From: Ctenosaura bakeri
Taxonomy: Eukaryota > Chordata > Lepidosauria > Squamata > Iguanidae
Direction of reading: 5' to 3'
NCBI GenBank assembly: GCA_948474755.1
Contig: CAOLHI010000080.1
Span: forward strand, 496,001 to 560,000
Length of the DNA: 64,000 nt
Program-made: the position numbers and the translations under genes
In this document: positions 31,987-43,140 of the stretch, in pieces
How positions within the stretch are numbered: position 1 is the stretch's first letter
Layout: every line of letters starts with the position of its first letter
Notes under the pieces: model-generated
Database searches by the model: none
Told to the model about the DNA's origin: nothing
Seen by the model: only the letters and a program-made list of their open reading frames with translations

Positions 31987-32499
31987 TTCACTTTAAGCTA
32001 GGTGTGAGTGACCGTGGCCCTCCGGTGTTCTTGGACTGCTGCTTCTCTAATCCTTTACCAACATCTGGTTAGCGCTGATAAATCCCAGGGATGGATTCCT
32101 AGAAAAGCTCTGCGCACCCCTAACTGGTAAGAGTCCTTTTATAAAGAAAATATTATTTACTGTCAGAATGAACTATCAGACAGAGAACAGCTTTGCTTGC
32201 TAAGCATTTGTGCAATCTCTTTGAAGGCTATTGGAGTGGACTGTGCAGGAAACTTGCTAACCTAACCATTGTGTGTACTGTATTATTGTAAAATATACTT
32301 TCTTATATGGCTTGTAATGCTTTTTAGTCAAATTCAACAAAAGGCTGAATGACTGACTAGCTAAGGCTGATGTGGATTCAGTGCATCAACGTTTAGGGGA
32401 ACACAGTTGCTAACATAAGCTTTAGGAAGTGAAAAAAAAAATCATGGATACTCGAACCATTCTTTAATAGGAAGTGTTGACAATATCTCTGCTTGGCCA
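31987..32499. other. Mostly unique sequence
   Basis: 32,015-32,110 contains a decayed palindromic repeat (GTGGCCCTCCGGTGTTCTTG, ACCAACATCTGG). The rest is unrecognised. Confidence 0.35.
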
Positions 32500-32556
32500 T
32501 GGAATCCCCAGTCAGCCATGGAAACCCAGTGGGTGACCTTGGGCAAGTCACACTTA
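32500..32556 (+). mobile_element. Sauria-type SINE, part 1 (split)
   Basis: CCATGGAAACCCAGTGGGTG and ACCTTGGGCAAGTCACACTT are the SINE middle. It resumes at 33,035 after an inserted MITE. The tRNA-like head is missing or decayed upstream of about 32,500. Confidence 0.8.
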
Positions 32557-33034
32557 GGCCCTTTTCACACTGGGAGGAAGAAACGGTGGAAAATGCGCTG
32601 AAACGGAGCTTACCTGAAACCGGGTAAGTCCGTTGCCATGTGGAGCAGCGTGAGTTTGCTGCTCCACACTCCTCGGTGTCCTGTGGTGTCCAAAATGGCG
32701 GCTTACAACTGGTGGAGGCTCTCCACCAACCAGAGAAGCTCGCCAGCCGGAAAGTACGCCCCCGGCAGATCTGCAAGCATGCACTTGTGTGCACCTGCAA
32801 ATCTACACCGGGCACTGCGATGGGGCTGCACGCGGCTGCATGCCCCGTGCTTTTTAAACACCTCCTGAAAAGTGGTTTTTAAAAAGCACGTGGCGCCACC
32901 ACTTCCGGTTGCCCTAGCACGGATTGGGGTGTGGAACTACGCTAAAGTAGTCCACCCCAATCCACTTTACGGTGTAGATGACCTTCGTCAGAGGGCGCGC
33001 TACACCGTTTTATTACCCCAGTGTGGAAAGGGCC
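32557..33034. mobile_element. Hairpin-rich GGCC-ended MITE (type B) inside a SINE
   Basis: A 478-bp element with ends GGCCCTTTTCACACTGGG and CCCCAGTGTGGAAAGGGCC, flanked by TTA and TCA (one mismatch). It splits a Sauria SINE between CACACT and CTCAGAGG, which fixes the boundaries. Hairpins parallel those of the 19,869 copy: GGTGGAG|GCT|CTCCACC at 32,708-32,724, AGATCTGCA../..TGCAAATCT, TTTTTAAA pairs at 32,851-32,887 and GGATTGGGGTG/CACCCCAATCC. It has CAAAATGGCGGC at 32,691 and ACTTCCGG at 32,901. Confidence 0.8.
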
Positions 33035-33160
33035 TCAGTCTCAGAGGAAGGCAAAGGCAACCCCCCTCCAAATAAATATTGCCAAGAAAACCCTGTAATA
33101 GGTTTGCCTTAGGGCTACCCTAAGTCAGAAACGACTTGAAGACACACAGCAACAACTTGA
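33035..33160 (+). mobile_element. Sauria-type SINE, part 2
   Basis: CTCAGAGGAAGGCAAAGGCA, TTGCCAAGAAAACCCTGTAA, GGGCTACCCTAAGTCAGAAA and CGACTTGAAGACACACAGCA: the 3' half of the SINE begun at 32,500. Confidence 0.85.
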
Positions 33161-35135
33161 CTTGATTTACCACAGTTTCTCTTGCTGAGTCACTCTAACC
33201 TGTAACTGTTTTATTGTCTTCCCTCTCTCTTTTCCAGTAGACCATGTATTGTGGACAAGCGTGGTACATGAAATGACATTTATATGTTTTACAAAGAAAA
33301 CTAAGCTATGTCTTTTCTCTGTTAGGCTCTGTAGGAGTGGGATTGGTTGCTGTTCAGCTTTTGCTTTGCCAATTGATTATCTGCTTGAGAGTTCCACTGC
33401 CTTCTCTGATGTTTCCCCACACAGTCAGGAAGGCTCTTCATGTGATTTGTCAATGACTCTCGGGTATCTTGAAAGATGCATTTGCCATTGAAATGGGTAG
33501 TTCTTTAGACATAGAATTTCTAACACATTGTGAAGGCAGCGTCTAGGAATAAAACCATTAATAGCAGTCTATAATTAATCAGAGTTCTATCAAATGATCA
33601 GCAACACTAATAACCTTGTTTTTCTCTTTATGAAGAAAAATATGAAGCTGTACATCTGTATGGTTTTTTAAAAAATTACTACTATTCTGAACCATCTTCA
33701 ATTATCATCAGTCCTTAAGAGGAGAAATATGATTACACTCAAAGTCACTCTCCACTTCACTAAAGACAGGAATAAACACACAAAAGCTATTGATGTCTAT
33801 GTAAGAGAAAGAAAGAAAGAAAGAAAGAAAGAAAAAACAATCTCATTTCACAGCATGATTAGAACAGCTAAAAAGAATAGTGTATATCCTTTAATTTGAC
33901 AAGATGCTTTGCCCTCAAACAAGTCTGAGAGTAGACCATTTATTTAGAATTCTCGAGCTAACACACTCAAGGCCCACTTCTGATAACTTGCAAAAATCTA
34001 AAACTCCTCATTAAATGTCAGATAAATTGACTAGCCTAAGGGGAAGATGGGAAAAAGAGGATACATGATCTGGAGCCCAGTTTCCTGTAATTAATGAGCT
34101 CTGAATAAGCAGATCCAATCCAGTCTGAGTGAGAATAAAATTACTGCACCTAGCAAAGTTCAAATAAGAAATATGTGAACTTTAAAGCACTTGAACACAA
34201 ATCAAGGTGGTCAGTTTTTTCTCTTTTTTTAAAGAACCTTCAGAGGCTCACAAAGCTTCAGCTCGGAATGGCCTTTCTACTTGGTCTCAGCAAAGCCATT
34301 AAAGCAGAGTTTCAAGCCACTATGGTGTTCAGTTTTCAAACCGTGTCTAAGGAAGCTTCCAATGTCTATTTATCTTTACCTGAACATTTTGAATGTTATT
34401 CAGAAATAAATCAGCAGTTTCCACTGAACATATATTCAGTCAGCTTTCATACCACTGAGATATGAAGGTGGGGTTACAGGCATGTGTTCCTCACCTTCAC
34501 ACTTTACATTTCTGTATCATCCTTAAAAGCTAATAAATGAAGGATTAACCTTGTACTCCTATGTTTAAAATAAAAAGAAAAACACAGCCATTAAAGAATG
34601 TATGAAGGGATGTATAGGAAGTGGACTAGAGGTTTGTGGCTTGAATGCTGGTAGGATGGTAAATCCATCCCAAGTTGCAGTCCAGACATTGAAGACACTA
34701 TCCAAGATTCTTAATCTATTGGTGAAATAGAGTTTGAGACCTCAGAGAGTTCCTTTAAAATTGGAATAAAACACAGAATAGATTTGTCATCCTCTATCAC
34801 TGACGTTCAACGGCTATCACCAGGCAATTAAGTTCTATAGGGATTACTCCATGGAAAATGTACATAGGATTGCAGCCTATGTTGTTGCTGACTTCTATGT
34901 AAATCCAAGATTAACATTATCTCTTACCTATTCATATAAATAAAGTGAAGTCCATGTCCTATATAATTCACTGGAATATATAGAGATGTGTAGAAAATTG
35001 CAGGAGTTTGCTTCCACTCTCTAGCAGCCTTGATGAAGAATATGTCTCTCACCCCTTTTTATCGTTACACACAAACATTTTGGGACTGAGGAGAAACAGT
35101 GATTTGATCACATTTTTTGGAAAACTGAGACTCTA
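33161..35135. other. Repeat-poor sequence with (GAAA)n
   Basis: (GAAA)n at 33,804-33,834. The block 33,840-34,140 has no repeats and contains TTCCTGTAATTAATGAGCTC and similar AT-rich cores, a possible conserved non-coding element. A 96-codon frame at 34,175 matches nothing known to me. Confidence 0.35.
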
Positions 35136-35392
35136 GTTGTTGTTGTTATTATTGTCATCGTTGTTATGTGACTTCAAGTTGTTTCTGATAACAACCCTAA
35201 GGTGAACCTATCACAGGGTTTTCTTGGCAAGATTTATTTAGAGGGGGTTTGCCATTGCCTTCCATGGAGGCTGAGAGAGCATGACTTGCCCAAAGTCACC
35301 CAAGTCAGTTTCCATGGTTGAGCAGATAATTGAACCCCAATCTCCACAGTCCTAGTCCAATATTCAAACCACTATACCATGCTGACTCTCCA
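35136..35392 (-). mobile_element. Sauria-type SINE, full length
   Basis: (GTT)n-rich tail, ACTTCAAGTTGTTTCTGATA, TCACAGGGTTTTCTTGGCAA, TTTGCCATTGCCTTCCATGG, AATTGAACCCCAATCTCC (B box) and TTCAAACCACTATACCATGC (A box side). Confidence 0.85.
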
Positions 35393-36329
35393 GCCGTTAG
35401 AGGGAGAAATAAAGATCTGTGAAATCTGATCTCCCCACCATGTTGCTTTGTTGATTCTCCAGCACATTTTACTCATTCAGCTGTGTGACCAGAAAAGGTA
35501 GCAGCCTCTTTCTTTACAACACAGTCTTTTTTCTTTTCTTTTCCTTAACAGCACAGCTATTTTGCATGGTGGCAGCTACTTTCAGTCTTCCAAAATTTAT
35601 ATCAAAACAGGGCTTTTCTGGGGCACAAAAAGGATAGTTATGATTTGTATCTAAGTTTGCCCTCAGAATAGAATATAAACAACAACAAAATGTACTTTTA
35701 AGATGGTGAAACAGCTAAGAAACAGTCCTTGCCAAATTCTTCGTACAGTCATACAGCTTGCCAAGGTCTTCTTGGTTTCATTAGAGTTCTTCCTTCAACT
35801 CCCTTTCTGGTCCCCAGTTGTCATTATAGAAATTCAGATAGGCTTTTTTTAAATATACCATTTTCTTTTAATTCTCAGACATGTATATCCATGTACCTAA
35901 GGTTTACCTTGAGCATATGGAAGGTCTTACCTTATTGTTCAGTGCCTTCTTTTCACTTCCAAACTGATGAACACAGAGAGGAAATTATTGCTAAATGGAA
36001 ACCCCATGTTTAGCACTGTGTATTGCAATTTACTCAGTAGTAAAAGTGGGAGTAACTATGGTAAGTCATTTTACAGGTTTACGAGAAACATTAGTCCAAC
36101 CAAATAGGCAAGCAGGAAATAAGACTAGATAGATCTTTGATCCAATCCACTGGGGCTAGTTTAGATTCTTAATTAATAAAACTACACACATTGATATAGA
36201 AAGCTGCTGACCTGAGGTCAGAATATGGACAGACTATAGTCCTAACTTTTATATTTATCACAGGTCAAGCCATTGCTTCTTTTGAGCAGTAAGATCTGAT
36301 ACTGCTCTGATTTAACATACAGAAGTTTT
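35393..36329. other. Unique sequence, nothing recognised
   Basis: Ordinary non-coding sequence; 36,015-36,060 may hold a decayed small palindromic repeat. Confidence 0.35.
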
Positions 36330-36879
36330 ATTTTTTATAGATAGATAGAACATGGAATTTAAATAATAAAACAACATATAAAGAAAAAAGACAAACAAAC
36401 CTAAACAACCTATCCTAAGAAAACTAAAACTTAAAAAGAGGGAGGGGGCTTAAACAAATATACACATGATTTCCAGCTCCCCAGGGATGGCTATTTTGTG
36501 AAGTACTAAACAGACTTCTTCAAGATTAAACAATAATAGGGCTAATTGGAATTATATAATTCATAATAGTATTATATAACTTTTAGACTTATGCTGCTGT
36601 AATACTTATACTAAATATAAACTTCTGCTATATTAATTCATGCCACTAATATTCCACTCCCAACATTGAAAATCTTCTCCCAAAACATTTCAAATGTACT
36701 CTGACCTTCTCCCAATCACTTTCTTAGAAATTTTAAATTCAGTTTTCTCCATCAAAATCTTTTGTTCTTCTTTTGTCATATATTTGGTTAACATAGCTGC
36801 CTTATCTTTATTTACTTTGCATCCATACCCCCATAATCATTTAATGTCCTAAATAAGGATTTAGTTCAATCTAAGGAGC

Positions 36880-37706
36880 CCTGCCCTCCCTCCAAAAAAT
36901 CACTAAGTCTTCAGCTAATGCTCTTAATTTGAACACTTGCTTCTTTATCACCATTCCTTTAACTTTCCCTTATTGCCTAATGACTCTACTGAGAACTTCT
37001 GAAGTCAATATGAAGAACAAAGGTTAACAAGGACAACTCTGTCTTGTCCCTCTTTGTATATCATAAAGAATCGTTATTCCCCCATTTATCAAAATCTGTG
37101 CCTTCTGTGAAGAGTAAATAACTTGAATCCATGTAATAAAATTCATCTTCTTCAATACTTCACTCATAAATGACCAAGACACATTGTCAAAGGACTTTCC
37201 AGCATCTCAAAAACTAAAGCCGCTTGCTTTTCATTATGAGCCTCTAAATATTCTAATATATCTGTCAGATGTCTTGTATTATTCCTCATCTGTCTTTTAG
37301 GTAGGAAATCAGACTGATCTTCAAGTATAATTTTTTCAAGAATCTTCTTCATTCTTTCTACCAAAATTAATTTTAAAATCTTATAGTCATTGTTCAGAAG
37401 AGAAATCAGCCTATAGTTTTTAGGATCCATCATGTCTCTTTCTTCTTTTGGTATCAAGGTTATATTCGCATCACTCCAACTGTCTGGTATCTTCCCTGGA
37501 CCAATGATTAAATTCATAAGTTATTCAAATAGCAGATATAGCTGTTCTTCTAAGCTTTTATAATATACCGCAGAAAAGCTAGCTGGCCTTGGGACTTTCT
37601 CTGTTTTTGTCTTCTTAAAAGCTTCCACCAATTCTGCCACAATTATTTTCACATTTAAACTGGCCCTTTGTGGGTCTGAAATAATTGGCAAATTCTGTAA
37701 GTCCAA
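36880..37706 (-). pseudogene. L1 ORF2 reverse transcriptase remnant
   Basis: 37,706-37,521: VAELVEAFKKTKTEKVPRPA (the I-KLKNGKAPGPDG motif, largely lost). 37,517-37,164: GKIPDSWSDANITLIPKEER, then MDPKNYRLISLLNNDYKILK and EDQSDFLPKRQMRNNTRHLT, clear RT motifs 0-2 of the L1 clade. Further down, broken frames give ILINGGITILYDIQRGTRQS (NG---..F-I-RGTRQGCP) and LRALAEDLVIFW, where the YADD box has become LAED. Catalytically dead. Confidence 0.85.
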
Positions 37707-38161
37707 ATATTTGTTTATTTACTCTATTGACACTTTTTTTCTTTATAGAGAGCAGATAAGAAGTTTTAATTTTTTTAAATCTCATCATTGTCTGATACTA
37801 TTCTCCTACCACCCTCTGTTTTAAGAATCATCTTCTTACTTTCTTTTTCCTTAATTTATAAGCCAACCATTTTCCTGGTTTATTTTTGAATTGTTTGCCA
37901 TATTTCATCTTTCTCTCAATTTCATAGAACATATTCAAAGAAATTTGTATTTGTAAAATTTTCATTTCCTTCAACAATGATGGCTTAGATGGATTCTTTT
38001 CAGTTCTTCTCCTTTTTTCTTAACCTCATCCAAAATACTTTGATGTTGTTGTTGTCTTTTCTTTTTTAATTCAGAATTTTGTTGTATAAGAAAACCTTCT
38101 CATCACCGCTTTAGTTGCATCCCAAACGACTCCAATATCTGTGCCTTTGTTCAAATGGTTT

Positions 38162-39330
38162 TCATAAGAATTTGTCAGAGTTTCTTTTGTCTTTTTCCAG
38201 TACCTTTTCATTTTTAAGTAGTTCATTATTTAATTTCCAATTACATTGGTTATGCTTCTTCTTAAAGGTCAACATAAATGGACAGTAATCAGAGGAAATT
38301 TTCGGTAGTACTTCCATTTCTTTAATAATAATAGCCAAAGATTTAGATAACAAAAACATATCAATTCTAGAAAAATATTAGTGTCTGAGAAAAAACATGT
38401 TTTCACTTACATCTCCATATTTTAAGCTCCATGTGTCCAGTAGTTCTAAATTGTCCCTCAACTAAAAAAAAGGCTTTTTTTGTTTCAATTTTCCTTGATA
38501 GCATCTTTTTTCTTTCTCAGATATTCTATCAAATTTAGGGTTTATAATTCTATTAAAACCTCCCAAAAATCAATTTCCCATAAGAAAACTTCAAAATCCA
38601 TTGTAATAACGTTTCAAAAAAGAGCTTTATTTTCAGTTGGACCATAAACCCCAATAGAACTTTTTCCTCTTGAATTTGAATTTCTACTTCTACAACATGA
38701 CCTTTTGAATCTCCAGAAAAAAAATTCTGGAGCCAATTTCAAATTTGCATAAATCACCACTCCTCTTTTCTTCTTATGATGAGATGAGATAAACTGTTTA
38801 CCTGAATGGTATGAGCAATTGAACAGTAAGGACAGTGCAACAGGTTGTCATTCTGAAGAGTGTTTGGTAATGACAATTGAAAACCACAGTCAGAGGGGCT
38901 TTGGAAGATTTTGAAGTCATCTGAAGCTCTCTGTAAGAAGTAAAGGGAGCAAAGGTGTTCAGAGAGTCCTGAAACTGGTTCCAGTGACCAAAGAAGAGAA
39001 GACAAATGGAATGAAGAAATAAGAGACATTGATAGACAAGTTCGGTCATGGAAGGAACAGAAGGGACCCAGGAGCTGCCAAGACCGTGGTGGGACAGCCT
39101 GTGTTGGCCAGCAATCTTAGCTGGTGAGCAGCTTAAGCCCCTGCTGTTGCTTTTTAAAAGTTAGATTCTTCTTTATTTTTCTTCAAGAACAGTTGTAAGC
39201 CTTTTTATAGAGCTTTTCCCCCTAACATGTGTTTCCTGTAAATAAATCAAGGCCAGTTTTGTTTTTCCAAATAGTGAAAATTTCTTCTCCATTTAGAAGG
39301 TGTGTTATATTCAAAGAAATAAATTTAAAG
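38162..39330 (-). pseudogene. L1 ORF2 endonuclease remnant, interrupted
   Basis: About 39,330-39,180 translates to fragments like LKFISLNI and GEEIFTIWKNKTGLDLFTGN, the start of the APE-type endonuclease (KFISLNVNGL...ADIICLQET). About 38,760-38,600 gives KRGVVIYANLKLAPEFF. 38,359-38,162 gives MFLLSKSLAIIIKEMEVLPK, then SSDYCPFMLTF, the SDH-P catalytic region with the His replaced by Tyr. Between the two halves about 370 bp (38,770-39,140) does not fit the domain and is probably a later insertion. Confidence 0.7.
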
Positions 39331-39631
39331 CCACTTTTAACATTTTTATTAGAGTCTATCTTCACATTCACCTGGGCCTGGAGGCTTTTCCCATCCTTGT
39401 CTCTGCTAGTTTCCTCTTTGGAGTTTGGATTAACAGCCTTTCTCCTTCTGTCCTTCTATCTTTGGTTCCTTCCTATTCTCTACCTCTTGTATCATCTCCT
39501 AAAAAGGGTTTGCTATATCTCTCCAGAAAGTCTCTTGCCTTTGCAATCATATTAAGATTAATTTTTTGATGTCTATAGTGCAGACTAAGTCCTTCAAGAT
39601 TTGCATATCCCATATTACTTCATTTTAATGG

Positions 39632-40188
39632 TCAAGAAGATATATTCTGCCTTCTCAGAATTCTAACAGGAATATCCTTAAAAATTATAACACCCTTCCC
39701 ATCAGTCTGCAGCTTGCTTGAATAATACTGCTGAAGAACTTGGTCTTTTATCTGCCTTCTTACAAAATGAACAATCACATCCTTTGATAAATTTCTTTGT
39801 CTGGCCAGCAAAGAATTCAGTTTGTACACATTATCCAGTTAAAAACAAAAATCTTTTCTCTGTATTTCCAAAAAAATCATCTGGGGCTTAATTCACTCTT
39901 GCATCAATAGTTTCAATTGACTATCTAGTATGCCCCTTATTCTAAGGCATCTTTCCCTTTCTTTCAAATCAAGTAAGACCATTGCATCCACATGTTTTAT
40001 CTTTGACTTCTTCCAGGGTTTTTTTTTACTTCTTTCCAGTTTCTTCCATTGATGTCTTCCAGTTTTTGTGTCTTTTTCTCCATAGACTCCATTCTCTCAT
40101 TCATCTGTTTCCTCTCAGTATTTCTTTGAGTGAAAGAATGTCTTAAATCCTTAAGCTCAACTTTTAAATCCTGTTTGATATCTGTCAA
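39632..40188 (-). pseudogene. L1 ORF1 remnant
   Basis: Two frame pieces. 40,188-39,997 has heptad-like charged residues (LKDLRHSFTQRNTERKQMNE, then MESMEKKTQKLEDINGRNW), the coiled-coil trimerisation region and its exit motif. 39,829-39,632 (NLSKDVIVHFVRRQIKDQVL, then IIFKDIPVRILRRQ) matches the RRM/C-terminal nucleic-acid-binding domain, where R-DIIVRF-Y---K--IL and IFQDLS are typical. The middle is frameshifted. Confidence 0.75.
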
Positions 40189-40200
40189 ACTGAATTAACT

Positions 40201-41179
40201 CTTTTGGATATAGCTTTCTCCTTCACCACTAGATGTTGGTATACTTCAGCAATCAGTTCCTTCTAGCCAGCAGTTTACATATGCTTTCCCAGAAAGTAAA
40301 AGTCCATTTCGAGTTCAAAACAACTGTTATTACAACAGTAGCTGTGACCTTGGATCTTCTCTTGCAAAAGACAAATACACAGCCAGTATCCATAGTTAGT
40401 ACTGGATTAAAAAAATTATTTTATATGTAATTTTTTCAATCTAATAAAGGGAACAGAGTCTCTTTAAAATTATCCGTGCATGAACAGCTTCTCACAGGTT
40501 TTCTTTTTCCTTTTTAACTCAGTTCTAGCACACTGGGCACCATGTTTATTTGTTAGTGAATTAAATAATCAAAAGTCCCATTCACAAAAATCTTGAAGAC
40601 ATATAAACGATGAGGTAAACCACAGCCATCATCTGAGGAGATTCCTTAACTGTCCAGTTTGTGTTCATCAGTGGTTAAGAAAATTGAGTATGCAGTGCTA
40701 GGACTGCTCTGCAGCAACTGTGACATGGAAGAGTTTGATGGTGTCCTTGTCCCATCTGATCTGCTGCAATTCCAGAAACCTCTTTGTTTCTCCTACGTGC
40801 TTAGATCACAGATCTGGACCTTTATGAGATCCTTTAAATCTCTCTTACCTGAGAGACAATTCCAGCTGGCATCTATTGTCCCAAATTGGTTGCTACCACA
40901 TCCAGCACCTTGTCCCTTAGCAGAGGTAAGGGACAAAGTGACTTAACTGCCATTCCAACTGGAAGCCAATGTACAAGAGCTTTATTTGAGGCACAGTAGA
41001 ATGCAAAATTTAAACTACCTCATCCTTTCTTTGAAGCCTCACACCCCTCAGCCCACATAAGTAGAGGTTCTATATATAAAATAAGTCAAATAGCTCAGTC
41101 CTACACAGGCACAACAGTGAATGCAAAATATGTTTCTATCCTTTTTGAAAACAAACAAACAAACAAACTTCTGCACTTT
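40201..41179. other. Possible L1 5' UTR and unique sequence
   Basis: Lies upstream of the L1 ORF1 remnant on the minus strand and may contain its 5' UTR. No independent repeat signal. (AAAC)n at 41,150-41,167. Confidence 0.3.
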
Positions 41180-42493
41180 GGCCCTTTTCGCACGTTACTG
41201 TTTGCGTGGCTGGGGGGGGGGCGTCTCGCATGAAAAACCTCAGCAGGAACGCTGCTGCTTCCCTGCTGCTTCGTCCCGCAGCTTGCTTCCTGGTCATGCA
41301 ACCATCGCGCTAGTGCCCCGCCCCTTCCTTCCGCAGCGCAGCCTGGGAGCTGTAGGCTGTGCTGGGGGAGGAAGCATGACCGGCCCTGCTCGCCTGATGC
41401 ACCGCGTGGCAGGTAAGTGCGCAAGGGCCCCGGGAGCATTGCATGACCGCACTGTCAGTGCCAGGCGGTGGTCAGGCAGAGGCAGGGGAGCTGGTTAGAG
41501 GTGCAGGGCTTTAATGCAGTCAAAACTCAAAAGTACAAAGCAAGCAGGCTTCTACACAGTCTTAACAGAAATAGTCCTTAATGCAGGCAGGGCTTCTACT
41601 CAGTCTTAACAGAAATAAACACAGGCTGTTAAAGTACATAAGGCAGGTTACTTCACCAAGGCGAACAGGAGGACTGGTCTCAGGCGCGGGCAGGAACAAG
41701 GCGCGGGCAGCAGGACCATGGTTGACCAATGGTTGTTGCTCCGTGCCTTCCACAGCCCGGTGCCTGCCTCAAATAGCCCTCCAAGCCAGGCACCGGCCAA
41801 TTCAGCATGGCCATGTAGCTGAGGGCTCGCAGCTGTGCTGTGCCTCACAGCTGCGAGCTCTCTGCCCATCGCCTCCTCTCCAGCAGGCACCGGGACCGGC
41901 GGACGGCCTCCTTGGCCTGCCGCCGCTGCTGGAAAGGAGGAGGCGAGGCAGAGGCATCAGCCTCCTCCGGATCGGGGCCGCAGGCAGACTCCCAGGCCTC
42001 CCGCGGAACGGGGCCACGGGTGGGCGGATGCCCGGGAGCAGGCCCGGGACCCGCCCACCCCGGCAAACCGGCCGATGACGAGGGACTTGAGCCTGAAGCC
42101 TCTAGGTAAATGGCTCCAGGCCCGGCAGCCTCTCCCACGGCCGCCAGGCCCGAGCCATCGGCCGCGGCGGCCTCCAGACAAGGCCCCTCAGCCGCAGCAG
42201 CCTCCGCACAGGCCCCGTCGGCCGTGGCTGCCTCCGCGCAGGCCCCGTCGGCCGCCGCCGCGTCCGCCGCTGCTTCAGCGGTGGCCTCAGGGGCAGCGAC
42301 AGGCCCAGCTGGGCCCATGCCCCTGACATGCGCAGTATTTTTAGCTCCCAGCCGAAAATAAAAAAATGTGCGTGCGGCCCGCTTTAGGCTCGTGAGTGTC
42401 GCATGAATGGGAGTGTGTCGTACGGACCGACGCTCCCATTCACATGACACTCAAGGGGCTCTCTTGCAACAGAAACTGCGTGCGAAAAGGGCC
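41180..42493 (+). mobile_element. CpG-rich MITE (type A) carrying a solo LTR
   Basis: Ends GGCCCTTTTCGCACG...CGTGCGAAAAGGGCC with perfect TTT duplication (41,177-41,179 and 42,494-42,496). Total 1,314 bp, about 438 bp without the inserted LTR (41,453-42,328). It shares with 28,410 the run GCTAGTGCCCCGCCCCTTCC, then CAG|GTAAGTGCG at 41,412/41,413 and CCCGGGAGC, and the hairpin CGACGCTCCCA with its partner TGGGAGTGTGTCG at 42,408-42,437. Confidence 0.8.
41453..42328 (-). mobile_element. Solo LTR, GC-rich U3, minus strand
   Basis: 876 bp between TGTCAGTGCC and CCCCTGACA (inverted ends TGTCAG/CTGACA). On the minus strand the GC-rich part is U3, with ATTGG (CCAAT complement) near 41,800, a TATA-like CTATTTGAGGCAGG near 41,775, an ATTAAA signal near 41,511, and U5 to 41,453. 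A tandem repeat of about 33-39 bp (GCCTCCGCACAGGCCCCGTC) lies at 42,165-42,260 in U3. A second duplicated block (CAGTCTTAACAGAAATA) occurs at 41,559 and 41,604. Flanks are CGCA+C on the left and TG+CGCA on the right, an imperfect target duplication. The 201-codon Ala-rich frame across it is not a gene. Confidence 0.65.
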
Positions 42494-42496
42494 TTT

Positions 42497-42989
42497 GTTT
42501 TAACTATAGAAAAACAAGTGTAGGGATGAGATAAGCTGACTTTCCTTATCTCATCCAAACTTATGGGCTACTTTCCTGTTATACTAGTGAACAGGATTGT
42601 CTGATCACAGTTGGCAGCAGCAGTATGATCATTTGAATACTATCTGTGCTACAGTCAACTGTAATGGCATTGGAATACTGCAGAGGGGGAAAGCAAGAAT
42701 GCAGAATGTTTGGCCCTTCAGATGTTGCTGAATTGCAGGTCTCAACACTGGATACGTTGGCTGAGGTATTGCAGTACAATAATGTATGGACTCATGTAGA
42801 GCAAGAACCTCATGTGATGGTTTAAGAGAGAAAGAGAAAGAACATGTCTAGGAATAAGATCTATTGAACTCAGTGTACCTTATTTCTTAACCAATATGGA
42901 TAGCACTGAGAGGCTTGGATTGGGAAGAAAATTACTTGTTGGAATCAGAGTAGCTCCCTCTTTTATGCAAAGAAAATCTTCTAGGTCAA
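42497..42989. other. Unique sequence
   Basis: Contains a weak palindromic-repeat fragment (TGGCCCTTCAGATGTTGCTG at 42,711). Nothing else recognised. Confidence 0.35.
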
Positions 42990-43140
42990 ATCCTATGACT
43001 AATTCATCTTTGGAGGTCTTTAAAGAGAGGTTGAATGGGCATCTTTCAGAAGTGCTTTAGTTGTGTATTTCTACATGGCAGAGGGTTAGACTTGATAGCC
43101 CTTCTGGTTCCTTCCAGCTCTAAGATTCTGTTATTCCATT
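42990..43140 (+). mobile_element. CR1 LINE 3' end
   Basis: TTTGGAGGTCTTTAAAGAGA encodes the LEVFKER part of the CR1 ORF2 C-terminus (SLEVFK--LDG-L). It is followed by AGAGGGTTAGACTTGATAGC, CCTTCCAGCTCTAAGATTCT and the short 3' repeat ATTCTGTTATTC. 5'-truncated, orientation plus. Confidence 0.85.

Larger units (their letters stand above)
36330..40200 (-). mobile_element. L1 LINE, nearly full span, decayed
   Basis: Reading down the minus strand: ORF1 coiled coil (about 40,190-40,000), ORF1 C-terminal domain (39,830-39,630), endonuclease N-terminus (about 39,330-39,180), an unrelated insertion (about 39,140-38,770), endonuclease C-terminus (38,760-38,160), reverse transcriptase (37,710-36,880), and an A-rich 3' end with AAAAAATAAAAC near 36,330. 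About 1 kb of ORF2 after the catalytic region is missing. Many stops and frameshifts: inactive. The 5' UTR may extend to about 40,950, but I cannot recognise it. Confidence 0.85.

Noticed and set aside
36330..40200. Possibly active L1
   Set aside because: YADD box lost, frameshifts and stops throughout, endonuclease interrupted and part of ORF2 missing.
41835..42450. Ala/Pro-rich frames of 163-201 codons
   Set aside because: They cover the tandem repeat of a solo LTR and the arm of a MITE; repeat and GC artefact.
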